A DNA stretch of 64,000 bases, taken from Liriodendron chinense (taxonomy: Eukaryota > Streptophyta > Magnoliopsida > Magnoliales > Magnoliaceae). Position numbers and translations under genes: made by a program. The DNA lies in assembly GCA_003013855.2 (NCBI GenBank), contig PVNU02000924.1, positions 620,001-684,000 on the forward strand, in the 5' to 3' direction. Of this stretch, positions 1 to 43,442 are shown piece after piece (positions within the stretch are counted from its first letter, which is position 1; each line of letters starts with the position of its first letter). The notes beneath the pieces are model-generated. The model ran no database searches and was not told the DNA's origin. It worked only from the letters and a program-made list of their open reading frames with translations.

Positions 1-1092
1 TGAAATCAAATCCTAAGACATGATTATATACCCAAGTAACCCAACATGTAACAGAAAGTCCAGTGCCTCATATATGGTACTAGAACCCCAACATAACAAG
101 GACCCAGACCCAACGACCTTAGTCTATTATGGGTACGGATACACCAGTGCTGGACCTGTTGACAGCCCTAACAATGACAGGCATAATGACAGCTTATCAA
201 GAAAACAAATTACAGTATATTGCTTTTATCTTTGTTGCTTTCAAACTAAAAAATCTTTCAACCGCAGAAGTAGCATAACTTGTATTTTGAAACCAAATAA
301 ATGAGAGTGACTCATAGCCATCTGGCTCAAAGTTCAACATATTAAATCAGTTCATCAAATTCCAAGAACTTCATTCTAAGCAATAATCCTGATAATTTCC
401 TATAAATAAAAGAAAACCCAATGATGCATTGAAAATTACAGACAACAGAATCAAAGCCAGCCACAGCCTACATTCATGATCTTAGTACTCAGCACATAAA
501 GAAATACCAGTTATACATGCCCAAGCTAGACAGGCACCAGATAACCGAAAAATACAACCATTAGGCTTCATTTGGACAATGCATCTTTTAGAATCTTTAC
601 AAACAGTCATCTGGACAATGCATCTTTAGAATCTTTTGGACAATGCATCTTTAGACACCATTTCGCTGCATCATCTTTCACTTGTAGTTCTTGAAGAATA
701 TCCCACAAATTCAAGTCAGCTGAGATATAAAGAGTGGAAAGGTTGTTCTTCTCAAGATTTTCTCTGGAAACCAACAAGACAAAGTTGATTCGGTAGCACA
801 AGACATGCCCTAATCTTGATTATCTGTCAAGATTTCTATAAATACATTGTCAAATGATCATTGTTTGGAACCCTATTCCCTTGTTGAAATTTTCCCTGGC
901 TTTGGTATAACTTATTATTATTAACAAAGAAAGATACAATGCCAAATAAAGCCTTGAGGTAATTTTGGCTTGTTACCCAAACCACAAATCACCACTACAG
1001 TTGACAGCAGACTTTAACAGCAGAAGCCACACAGGTCTAATCATATGCAAGAAGGATGAGAGAGAGAGAGAGGTTGCATTGGAAGCACACAC
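1..1092 (-). other. delta-COP intron 9 (5' part), no other gene seen
   Basis: AT-rich non-coding sequence downstream of exon 9 on the minus strand. A short direct repeat around TGGACAATGCATCTTT occurs three times between 573 and 653. I found no sequence encoding the last delta-COP exon and no transposon hallmark. Confidence 0.6.
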
Positions 1093-33375
<32,283 letters not shown>

Positions 33376-33378
<3 letters not shown>

Positions 33379-33478
33379 TGTAAATGATTCCGAATTGTGA
33401 TAGAGCCGAACGTCAAGGAGTATGAGACTGATTGATACAAATATTCAACAACAGCTCACTTCTCAATCAATTGAGCAC
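33376..33478 (-). CDS. delta-COP exon 2: 5' UTR plus start codon
   Basis: The exon follows a TTTCCTTTCTAG acceptor (33480-33479) and ends with ATG at 33378-33376, immediately before a GTAAAAG donor. It contains no earlier ATG. The start codon is therefore cut off from the rest of the reading frame by a phase-0 intron. The next exon opens with GTG GTT CTT (V2 V3 L4), matching the MVVLAAS start of plant delta-COP. The start was chosen on that match and on first-ATG logic. Confidence 0.8.
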
Positions 33479-33630
33479 CTAGAAAGGAAAAGTAAATTTA
33501 GTAAGCAATTGAGCTAGTTAAATATGTTAGTACTGATAGAGATAATTAAATAGTTTATGGATTCCATTCCCTCCAGCTCCTTATGGATTGCATTGCTTAC
33601 CACACACACACACATAAATTGAGGCCTGTC

Positions 33631-33800
33631 ATTTGGTGATCCAAACAGTTGATCTGATGGGCCCCACCCCAAAAGGTATCTGATGCTTCTGTTTCCTCAC
33701 TAGGCTCTCTATTTGCAGCCCACAGGTTGAATGATTAAGATTACCAGGCAGGTTTGTGGATCATGGTCCAGCATCAGATCAAAGGCCTGGATCACCAAAC
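33631..33800. repeat. Short foldback repeat in delta-COP intron 1
   Basis: Arms of about 30 bp, ATTTGGTGATCCAAACAGTT at 33631 and its near reverse complement at 33771-33800 (GCATCAGATC...GATCACCAAAC), enclose 110 bp. Non-coding, MITE-like. Confidence 0.6.
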
Positions 33801-34289
33801 TGCTAGTGTATCCTTGGCTGAGAATCACGGGCTTTGAGTGAGCCACAGTGCAGTGATCTAGGCAGTTGATCTGATGATCCCTAAAGGTCATCCATACAGC
33901 AAGATCCCAGCCATCTTTCACCTTTTTACCAATTGAATGTGGATTATTGCCTTAGCCATCTAAATTCAAGGCCCACCAGATGAATTGCCTGGCTCAACAA
34001 AATGTGGGCTCCACTGTAGTCATTCGGGGCTTGACGATACATGCTCCTCTTGCATTGAATTGAAGGAATTATTCAAGAATAAAATCAAAACGAGAAAAAA
34101 TTTAGATTATTGCAGATTTCTGCAACGATATGCAGAGAAAGAGATCTGTCATTTTCTGCTTGCGAATGCAAGTACGGATCGAACGAATCGGAATCTGTTT
34201 CAGATCTAGAATTTAGAAAAAAAAAAAAAGTTTAAAAACCCAAACGCATTGCTGAAAATTCAGGAACATTTGAAAATCCAATAAAAGAA

Positions 34290-34329
<40 letters not shown>

Positions 34330-34330
34330 C

Positions 34331-34540
34331 CGATCTGTGAGATGGAAATGAGGAAATCAGAAGTACAGATCTGAACTGAAAACCTTTCTTCAGACTTGTG
34401 AAAAAGTCCAGTTTGGAGGGAGGATTTATGAAAACTACATTTCCCGAAAACCAAGTTTCCGTTGGAGGTTTGATAAATCCCGGTTACGTAAAGTTGGGAT
34501 TCTCTTGTAGTGTGTTTGGATGTCCTTGACAAACTAGCGC
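34331..34540 (-). promoter_or_regulatory. delta-COP 5' leader exon and promoter-proximal region (right boundary approximate)
   Basis: On the minus strand this GC-moderate, pyrimidine-rich stretch ends at a good donor (CACAGATCG then GTAAATC, donor at 34330-34329), followed at once by a (CT)n run. It has no sustained frame and fits a 5' untranslated exon spliced to the ATG exon at 33376-33478. I see no TATA box in the 100 bases upstream, as expected of a housekeeping gene. The transcription start is not determined. The only ATG in the stretch is at 34440-34438 and is immediately followed by TAG. Confidence 0.5.
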
Positions 34541-34554
34541 CTGTTTGGGCCAGA

Positions 34555-35040
34555 TTTTGCAGGGGCTCAGGACGCGGTTTGGCTGGCCAGCTAGCTGATG
34601 TCGAAGCTCTGTGGGCCCTACCATGATGTTTCTATTTTATCCACGCCGTCCATCCATTTTTCTAGCTCATCTTAGGACATGATCCCAAAAAAGGAGGCAG
34701 ATCTAAATCTCTTGTGGACCACACTACAGGAAAATAGTGATGATTGAACTCCCACCGCTGAAAACTTCCTAGTGCGCACTGTAATGTTTATTTTCCATCC
34801 AACCTGTTGATTAGGTCACATATGAAGGATAAAGATGAATATCAGGTTTATCAAAAATTTAGATGGCCGAGGAAATTTTCAACGGTACAATTCCTATGAT
34901 GTGGTCTATATAAGATTTAAATCTGACTAATTTTTTATCCCATGCACTAAAATGATCTGGAAAAAAGGATAGACAGAGTGGATCAAACAGATACATAATG
35001 GCGGGACCCAAAGACTTTTGACACCACCTATTTGGCTGGT
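34555..35040. mobile_element. Foldback element, copy 1 of the array
   Basis: The body common to the array is an inverted repeat: left arm 'gtggaccacac...tagtgatgattgaa...aaaacttcct', loop 'tttccatccaacctgttgat', right arm the complement. Ends here read GACGCGGTTTGGCTGG and GGCTGGTGTTGGGTCG. The left end lies within tens of bases of the delta-COP leader exon, so it borders the promoter directly. Non-coding. Confidence 0.75.
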
Positions 35041-35525
35041 GTTGGGTCGCCAGGTGCTTAGAAAAAGCTCCGTGGGCCCACCATAATGTATTTGTTTTAT
35101 CCACGCCGTCCATCCATTTTTCCAGCTCATTTTAGCTGTACGATCCGAGAAATGTGGGATATAAAAATCTCAGGTAGACTGCACCACAAGAAATAGTGGT
35201 GATTAAACGCCTACCATTAAAAACTTTGTAGTGCCCACTGTAATGCTTATTCGCCATCCAACCTTTTTATTATGTCACAAAGACTTGGATAGAGGGAAAA
35301 CGTGATTATTAGCTCGATCTAGAATTTCTATGGCAGTCAAGAAAATTTTAATGCTGTGCGTACAATCACCAGTGTTTCCTGTGGTTTGGTCCACCTGAGA
35401 TTTGGATCTGCTTCATTTTTCATCTCATGCTAAAAAATGAGCTTGGAAAAAAGGATGGACGGCCTGGATAAAACACATAATGATGCATTATAGTGGGTCT
35501 ACAGAGCTTTTCCACCACCGACCAC
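35041..35525. mobile_element. Foldback element, copy 2
   Basis: Same palindromic body as 34555-35040, with arms from AGCTCCGTGGGCCCACCATA to the complementary TATAGTGGGTCTACAGAGCT. It directly adjoins copy 1 with little or no spacer. Confidence 0.75.
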
Positions 35526-35544
35526 GGAATCCGAGTCCCTTCGG

Positions 35545-35915
35545 GTTCCACCTGGGACGCGGATTGGCTGCGACCCCGGATCCAGCCCGCTGGGTGCAAC
35601 CCTGACCGTTGGACCTATCTAGATGTCTGTGTTGTAAATCCACTCCATCCATCCATTTTTTCAGTTCATTTTGTGTAATAGTCTCATTTTTTAGGCAGAT
35701 CCATATCTCAGGTGGAGCACACCACAGAAACAGAAATGATTGAATGCCTACCATTAAAAACCTCTTACGGCCTTCTGTAATGCTTATTTGCCATCCAATC
35801 TGTCCATACGGTCATATGAACCTGGATGAAGGGAAACAACAAATAGCAGCTTTGATCCAATACTTTGTGGGCCCCACACGTGTGCTACATTGCCACCACC
35901 CCATCTGCCACGACC
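35545..35915. mobile_element. Foldback element, copy 3 (right arm truncated)
   Basis: It starts with GGGACGCGGATTGGCTGCGA. The left arm and loop are present, but the sequence breaks off soon after the loop near CACACGTGTGCTACATTGCC. Confidence 0.65.
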
Positions 35916-35949
35916 TCATCAGACTCTTGCATGTCTAATTTACGTTGGC

Positions 35950-36226
35950 AAGAAATCGGATGGCCTACTGAGTAACTCAGTACGTTTTTATCGTACTCAG
36001 TAAACTCTGTTGGGCACGCCTTGAATGTATGTAGTTTATCCACACCATCCATCCGTTAATCCAGCTTATTTTAGTGGTTGAGCCCAAAACTGAAGCATAT
36101 CTAAAGCTCCAATGGACCATAACACAGGAACAGCGGGAATATTAATGATCTCCACCCTTGAAAGCTTCCAAGGGCCCACAGTGATGTTTATTTGTCATCC
36201 AACTTGTTCATAAGATATCATAAGAT

Positions 36227-36259
<33 letters not shown>

Positions 36260-36470
36260 CATGGATGAAAGGAAAACACAAATATCAGCCTTAATACAAA
36301 ACTACCTTGGTCCCAATAATTTTTCAACAGTAGAGATTCAGTTTACACTATTTCCTTTAATGTGGTCCCTTAACTTTTGAATATACTTTATTTTTGGGCT
36401 CAAGCCCTAAAATAGATTAAGAGTGATAAAATACATAAAACACAGTGGCCCCACAGACTTTACTCATGCA
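35950..36470. mobile_element. Foldback element, copy 4, 'actcagta' end type
   Basis: The end reads ATCGGATGGCCTACTGAGTAACTCAGTACG, then the common body, then GGCCCCACAGACTTTACTCA. A (GA)n run lies in the loop at about 36227-36259. The end type matches copy 41385-41895. Confidence 0.7.
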
Positions 36471-36764
36471 AGGCTGTCAATGGGCCGCGCATGACCCATC
36501 ATGCGAATATTTGAATAGACCCAACAGTTGAATATATGGCCGAACCCCGGCCTGTTGACATGCGGCCTTCATTGTCTAAATGATTTTGCCCTAGTCTTAT
36601 AAGCCTAAAACGAACTACCTGTCCTTGTCCTTTGATGAATAGCTTGGGAGCGTCATGTCACGGGCAGTAGGCTAACACAGTTGCTGCCTAAATGGACCAA
36701 TACAGTGGCGACACGTCAGGGTCCCACCAACATCGTTGGTTCCGGCCTCCGGGGTCACGTCCAA

Positions 36765-37240
36765 GTCGCGCCCCAATGGACCTAGCTAGTGACGGACTAC
36801 TTTGTTGGGACTTTGGGGCCCATTGTGTTGTATATAATTTATACATGCCGTCCATCTATTTTGGAAGATCATTTTAAGGATAAAATACCCAAAAGGAGGT
36901 AGATGGAAGGCTCAAGTGGACCACACCAAAGGAAATAGTGGGGATTGAATTCCTGCTGAAGAAGTGGGCCCACTGTGATGCTTATTTGCCATCCAACCTG
37001 TCCTTAGGGTCACATCGTCCTGAATGGATGAAGGGAAAACATAAATATCAGCTTTGATCCAAAACTTCAGTGGCCTGAGGGAGTTTTCAAAAGCAGGCTT
37101 TCAATCCCCACTGCTTCCTTCCTGTGGCATGGTCCACTTGAGCCTTCCATCTACCTCCTTTTGGGATCACGCCCTAGGATGATCCGTCAAAATGAATGAC
37201 GGCTATACATCACAGTGGGCCTCATAGAGTCTATGAGGGG
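36765..37240. mobile_element. Foldback element, copy 5
   Basis: Common body with arms from 'ggcccattgtgttgtat' to 'acatcacagtgggcctcat'. The loop is in the same orientation as copies 1-4. Confidence 0.7.
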
Positions 37241-37770
37241 ACCGCGTAAACGGATTGGCTAGTGACCCTGCCACTAGGCAAGGGCTAGTGGTCGGTGCTC
37301 TGTGGCCCCCACCATGATGTATTAGTTTCATCCATGCCGTCCATATATTTTTACAGATCATTTTATGGTATGGTATTAAAAATTAGGTAGATCAAAATCT
37401 CAAGTGGACCACACAGTCTTGATTGAACGTTCATCATTAAACACTTCTTGGGGGCCACTGAAAGTTTTGGATCAATTTGATATTTGATTTTTTCCCTTCA
37501 TCCAGGTATGTATGATCTAATCAACAGGTTGGATGTCAAATAAAAATTACAGTGGGCCTTATGAGGCTTTTAATGGTGGACATCCAATCAGGGATGTTTT
37601 CCTGTTGTGTGGTCTACCTGAGACTTAGATCTCTCTCATTTTTGGGTTCAGGCCCTAAAATGATCTATCAAAACGGATGGACGGAATGGATACAAAATAT
37701 ACATCTTGGTGGGGCCCACAGAGCACCGAGCACTAGCTACACCGTAACTAGCTAAACCGCGTCCGGGGAC
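37241..37770. mobile_element. Foldback element, copy 6, opposite orientation
   Basis: Ends read GACCGCGTAAACGGATTGGC and GCTAAACCGCGTCCGGGGAC, complementary to each other. The loop ('cccttcatccaggtatg...aatcaacaggttgg') is reversed relative to copies 1-5. It shares the 'ctagtggtcggtgctctgtgg' sub-end with 57643-58185. Confidence 0.8.
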
Positions 37771-37784
37771 CGCCCGGGGAGCGA

Positions 37785-38330
37785 AGTAGTTGTTACCCGG
37801 GTAACAACTTAGTGGGTGTTACCCTAACCGTGTGGGGCCCACATTGATGTATTTTTTGTATATCTAATCTGACCATCTGTTTTCCTCTATCATTTCAGGA
37901 CGTGATTCCAAACCTTAAGAAGATCCAAATCTAAGGTAAATCATACCACTAGAAAACAATGATGAATGACCATTAAAAACATTTTATTGGCCACAAAAGT
38001 TTTGGATTGAGTTGATGTTTGTATTTTCACTTCATCCGTATCTTTTTGACATTATTAATAGGTTGGATGACAAATAAACATTACGAAAAACTTACTATAG
38101 ACCCTTTGGAGTTTTTAACGATGAGGCACTCAATCACCACTGTCTATCGTGTTATGGTCCACCTAAGATTTTGATCTGCTTAATTTTTGGGACACCATCC
38201 TAAAATGATTTATTAAAACAGATGAATGGCATAAATAAACAATAAATCATCAAGGTAGGCCCCAAGGGAGAGGTAACACCCACTGAGTTGTTACCCAGTA
38301 AAAGCCAAGTCGCACCCGTCCTAATGGGGC
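37785..38330. mobile_element. Foldback element, copy 7, 'gttacccgggtaac' end type
   Basis: It opens with the perfect palindrome GTTGTTACCCGGGTAACAAC (37788-37807) and GTGGGTGTTACC, and closes with GGTAACACCCACTGAGTTGT. The loop is in reversed orientation. The end type recurs at 62430-62525. Confidence 0.8.
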
Positions 38331-38481
38331 TAGTACCCAATCCACGCCCATCCATCTTCTCGACCTCGGTACAACTCCTATTTCATGCCACTGCATAAAG
38401 TATCTTTATATTGTGGGTCCACCATGTCAATCAATCCACTTCGTCCATTAAGAGATAAATTTTATTTAAACCTTATGTTGA

Positions 38482-39720
38482 AACACCCCACGCAGGTTAG
38501 CGACTCGATGAGGCATAGATAGTCCTTAAAATCCATTACCCTAACTCCAACTTAACCTAAACCTTAAACCACAACCAAGCCGCCACCCAAGCCTTAGCTA
38601 GTAGTTAAGTCATTCTCAAGTTTCAGCAATACCTAAGCCACTACCCAAGCTCTAGCCATTAGCCAAGCAAAATCATAAGTCAAGCCAGGTCAAATTCAAG
38701 CCAAACTCAATAGGTGCATCAAGGGGAGGTCTATCCAAGAGAGAACACATCCAAAAGTCAACTTTCCTCACAAAATACCATTGAATTTATTATTAATTAC
38801 AATCTCTATCACTTTAAAAGCAAATGAGGGAATGCCATGTGACATTTTCTTCCCTCAACCAATCACAAGTCAATACCACACTTTCATCCTCCATGGTCCC
38901 AAATATTACAAGAAAAACTAGGAAATGGGCTATAAATACCCCCCTCCTCTCTTCATTTCAACACACCAACAAAGAAGATGAGAGTAAGAGTAAAGAAGAG
39001 AGAAAGTGAGAGAGAGGGTAAAAGTGAGTGCTTGAGTGCCCAATATCCCATCTTCTTCGGACCCCCTTAGCCTCCTCCAGCCATCTCTTAACCATTTAGC
39101 TCACTTGGGTCAATCCTCTAACTATGGTGCACCCGAACCTGCAAGCCACTTCAAGTGCAGACCATAGATCATGCTAACATTATTAGCATTCATTCTTCAT
39201 CAATCGCATCATCACCTCCCTTCTTAACTCCCTGCTTCTTTAGATTACCATTGAATGCATGCTTTGTGACTTGTCGAAGCTCCAGATACTGTCACATCAG
39301 AAACTTATGGTAGCCTAGTTATCTTATATATTATTTGGATATCATTACATCTTTCCTTAATACTTTGGACGTATGCTTTATGGTTTGCTGGAATTCCAGG
39401 CCTTTTCACATCAAAAATTTGAGTCTACCCAGTCCTACTTTTATACTCTACATAACATTAGCTTACCACATGAAGTATAAACTACCTAACACCCCCCCTC
39501 TCTGTAATCAAAGTCATTTACTTGGAATCTCAGGTCTTATATCAATAATCAACTTAAAGCACAAAGATTCTTTAGATTATCTAGCTTTCATAGATTGTGC
39601 AGGTTTTGGCCGACTATGAAATTTTGAGATAAAGTAGCCAGTGGCGACTCCAAATTTACTAAATTAATTCAAATCAGCCCTACATTAGAGTATGGGCGCA
39701 AGTTTTCAACGTTCACCCCT
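38482..39720 (+). mobile_element. Gypsy LTR with primer-binding site, truncated
   Basis: The stretch starts TGTTGAAACACCCCACGCAG and contains a TATA-like CTATAAATACC at 38932-38942, followed by pyrimidine-rich leader sequence. It ends at a TGGCGACTCC primer-binding-like motif (39641-39650), used by some gypsy lineages. Only about 70 bases follow before foldback sequence begins. No coding region remains. Confidence 0.5.
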
Positions 39721-40052
39721 TGATAAAAGACTATGATAGCCACACCATTGGAAATATTGTAAAGCCACTCCTAAAACCTTCAAACGATGTGGCCTGCGTG
39801 ATTTTTATTCTCACTTCATCCTTGTTGTAACACACTCATGAATGGATTTGATGGAAGATACCATGGTGGTGGGCCCACACGAAATCATGGTTGGCATCCC
39901 ATCTAATTATTATATGTGGCGTGGCCCACCTATGTTGTGGATCTCCTCCCAATTTTACTCAGGATCCTAGAATCTAGAAAGAATCTTATGGATGGGAGTG
40001 GATTTGACATATGCAATATGGATCTCACAAGCTTAGATGTTTTACTTAGAAT

Positions 40053-40057
<5 letters not shown>

Positions 40058-40085
<28 letters not shown>
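40058..40085. repeat. Poly-G run of about 26 bases
   Basis: An uninterrupted G tract directly follows 'agaatgag' and precedes a foldback copy. Such runs are prone to assembly-length error and, as DNA, to quadruplex formation. A similar impure tract is at 12118-12140. Confidence 0.9.
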
Positions 40086-40089
40086 TTAT

Positions 40090-40455
40090 GTGAATCCGGG
40101 GTAACTAGCTAGGTGGGTGGGTCCTTCGTGGAGCCCACCTTGATGTATGAGTTGCATATTCACACTGTCCATTCATTTTTCCAAGCTTATTTGAGCACAT
40201 GATCCCAAGAAAAATGAAGTAGATGTAAATCTCAGGTGGACCACCCCACAAGAAAGAGTGATCATTGAACGCACACCATTAAAAACTTCCTCAGGTTCAC
40301 TATAATGTTTATTTGCCATCCAACTTGTTGATAAAGTCGCACAGACTTGAATGGAGGGAAAACACAAATATCAACTTGATCCAAAAGTTTTGTGCCCACA
40401 AATGTTTTTTAATGGTCAAATCACCATTGTTTCCCATCCCCTAAAATGAGGCGGA
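40090..40455. mobile_element. Foldback element, copy 8 (truncated)
   Basis: Left arm and loop of the common body ('ctcaggtggaccaccccac', 'tttatttgccatccaacttg'). The right arm breaks off near 'caccattgtttcccatcccc'. Confidence 0.7.
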
Positions 40456-40589
40456 AAGCTGTATAGGCCTATGATTTATGTGTTTTTATCAAGGGAACCA
40501 TTCATTTTCCAGCCCTAAAATGAGTGAAATCCAAAGCTGAAGTGGACCATATCGCATGAAAAAGAGTGGGGCTTCGCTGGATCCCCTAT

Positions 40590-41050
40590 TTACCAATTGT
40601 GTGAGACCCTGACTGTGGGGCTCACACTGATGTATGTGCCTTAAATCCACACCGTCCAACTATTTTGACATATCGTTTCAGCGCATGAACCCAAAAATGA
40701 AACTGACCGAAATCTTAGGTGGACCACACTGCAAGAAAGAATTGTGATTGAATCCCCACCATTAAAAACTTAATGGATTCCACATGAATGTTTATTTGCC
40801 ATTCAACCTGTTGATAAGGTCACAAAGACCTAGATGAAACGACCACAAAAATATCATCTTGATCTAAAGCTTTTGTGGCCCACAAGAAGTTTTTAATGAT
40901 CAATTATCACTGTTTCCTGATACTATTGTCCAGCTGAGATTTAGGTCTGCTTTAGTTTTTTGGATCCTGCCTTAAAATGAGCTTTCAATACGGATGGACA
41001 GCATGGATGCAGTCGCATACATCTCCACAGTTAGGGGTCCCACCCACCTG
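40590..41050. mobile_element. Foldback element, copy 9
   Basis: Complete common body, from 'accctgactgtggggctcac' to its complement near 'ctccacagttaggggtccc'. Same orientation as copies 1-5. Confidence 0.75.
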
Positions 41051-41059
41051 ATGGATCCG

Positions 41060-41375
41060 GGGATCCACGGAAGCCTCGCCCATGAAAAAGTGTGGATTCA
41101 ACGCTTACCGTTGAAAACTTATTGGGCCCACCGCAATTTGCCATCCACAAATACCAGTTTGATCCAAAACCTCCGCGGCTCCCAGTAAATTTTCAAGGGC
41201 AGACATTCGATCCTCACTGTTTCATGTGGTGTGGTCCACTTCAGCTTTGGATCTGCCTCATTTTTAGTCTCATGCTGTAAAATGAGCTGAAAAATGGATG
41301 GACGGCGTGGATAGAACACATACATCATCATTACGGGCCCACAGAGCTTTGAAACCAGCCAGCTGGTCTTCCTTA
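41060..41375. mobile_element. Foldback element, copy 10 (internally deleted)
   Basis: A short version in which the loop region is reduced to 'tttgccatccacaaatacc'. Right arm ends 'acgggcccacagagcttt'. Confidence 0.65.
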
Positions 41376-41384
41376 TGAAATCGG

Positions 41385-41895
41385 ATTGCGTCATGAGTTA
41401 CTCACGTAGCTCTTATCGTACTGAGTAAACTCAGTTGGACTCACTGTAAATGTATGTAGTTTATCTACACTGTCCATCCGCTTTTACAGATCATTCAAGG
41501 GGTCGAAACCAAATTTGAAGCACATCCAAAACTCAGGTGGACCATACCACAAGAAACAGTGGTTATAATGATTTCCACCGTTGAAACATGGCTCGAAGTG
41601 ATGTTTGTTTGTCATCCAACTGTTCATGAGATCAAGCAGACATTGATGAAGGGAAAAAGTAAATATCAGCTTGATCCAAAACTTCCACGCCCTCAAGAAT
41701 TTTTCAACGGTACAAATTCAATTCATATTGTTTCATGTGGTGGTCCACTTCTTATATACTTTCATTTTTTTTTTCTCAATTCATAAAATTATTTGTTAAA
41801 ATTGATGAACGAAGTGGATGAAATACGTAAATCACGGTGGACCCCGCAAAGTTTACTCAGTACGAGTTACTCGGTCCGCAATCTGCGTCCCTCCC
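41385..41895. mobile_element. Foldback element, copy 11, 'actcagta' end type
   Basis: Ends ATCGGATTGCGTCATGAGTT and AGTTACTCGGTCCGCAATCT are near complements. The sub-end 'ctgagtaaactcagt' matches copy 35950-36470. Common body complete. Confidence 0.75.
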
Positions 41896-42249
41896 TTGTA
41901 GACACTAATCCACGCCTTGTGGAGAATTTCGGTCCTTTTTCAAGAGATGGAAGAGTCCCCCAGCATGGAAGATTATGAGGTGAATTTCCTTCCCTGACTT
42001 ACATCTACATGCTTCTCCAACATCTATTTTCTTGATTTTTGAATTCCTCTTTTCTTCAAATACTGGGAATCTCCAAACAGCGTTTTCATATTTCATCACA
42101 AACCTCTCTTTTATCTACAAATCCGATCTTCTCCAATTATCGAACAAAAAGAAAATAAAAGAAAAATTCAAAACTTGGGTTTTCTTTTTGATGTCGAAAT
42201 TGGAGGGTCATGATTCATTAGGACTTTAATAGTGTCCTGATAATCCCAA

Positions 42250-42650
42250 TTGGGGCCTCATGGTTTAGTGATCCAGGCTGTTGATTTGATTGGTCCCATC
42301 ATCGGCGTTGGCTTCCCCAATAATGCCTACCAGATTGGAAGACTGAAAATCCTTTGATCAGTATGGTTAAAATTATTACCCTGTCCACCATACAATTGAT
42401 GCCTCATGATTCGATTTCCCGGACCGTTGATTTTATTGGCCCCACGATGGACGGGGGATGCCCCAAAATTCCTGGCAGATTGGAAGATTAAAACCTGTTG
42501 ATGAGTATGGTTGAAATAATAATCCTTTGAACGTACCATTCACGCCTTATCTGTCGGTTATCCAGACCGTTGATTTGATTGGGCGCACCATGGACAAAAT
42601 TCCTAGCACATTGGAAGATTACAACCCTTTGATCAGTACGATTAAGAGAA
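42250..42650. repeat. Minisatellite, about 140-bp unit, about 3 copies
   Basis: Each unit carries 'ttgatttgattgg', 'cagattggaagatt' and 'gatcagtatggtt'. Two alternating sub-types differ in the stretch before the shared core ('tgcctcatgattc' versus 'cgccttatctg'). The partner array is at 48280-48760. Confidence 0.8.
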
Positions 42651-43442
42651 GAATACAACAAAGTTATGGAGAAAAAGGCCAAAGATTGGAGGAGTGGGAT
42701 GTTCAAGTTTGTGGACTACCTTATCTATGTCAGGGCCCGCCAGATCAATGGTTTGTATTGTCATGGACCTTACAGTGTGGATGGATGCATTAGGACACTG
42801 CGTAGGGCCTGTTGCATCGGGACACTATAATCCCTCATCATAGAATGAATTTCTTTTGATTCCATTTAAACATTTCCCTAATATTCTATTTGCATGCTAA
42901 TCCTTTCCCAACGATTGATGCTTGTGCAAGCATCTCGATGTAGAGTTCTAGGCAATGCTTGCTATTTGTACAACAACACTGGTGTTAAATCTGAGTTGGT
43001 CTTCCACTCTGATTGCAACTTACCTCTATATGTCAGCAAAAGACCCAACCATCTGCCACAATACCATCAGAAGCATGCCACAATACCATCAGAAGCAACA
43101 TTATTATTTCGACACTACTTGTCATGGGTTATAGCTTTTGCACCTATAACTGTCATACTTCACCATAATGCATGCCGATGTTGAAGCCGACCTCCTACAA
43201 TTCAAGGACTTGACCTTGCGCACACGTCATAATCTTGTACCTGCCCACGGGCCTCTTTGGATTTGGGTAAATTTGTGTTGCAACTAGCTATCCATGGCAT
43301 GCTGTAGTATTTCTAAATAGAAATAAGGAATGCCAAGTTTTTTTTTTTATTTAAAAATTTCTCATTCAATTGTTCTTGAATTGGTCCATTCAACGTTTCA
43401 AAATCGCACAAGGTCACAAAATAATCAATTAAAGAGGATCCC

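Noticed and set aside
607..801. Candidate last exon of delta-COP
   Set aside because: Its translation shares nothing with the conserved C-terminal segment of the family and it lacks a suitable phase-2 acceptor.
34260..34532. Minus-strand open stretch of 90 residues over the delta-COP leader
   Set aside because: It starts at a TTG rather than ATG, runs through a donor site into a CT repeat, and has no family match. It is leader sequence.
41905..42229. Open stretches on both strands between the foldback array and the duplication
   Set aside because: Short, overlapping and AT-rich, with no recognisable domain.
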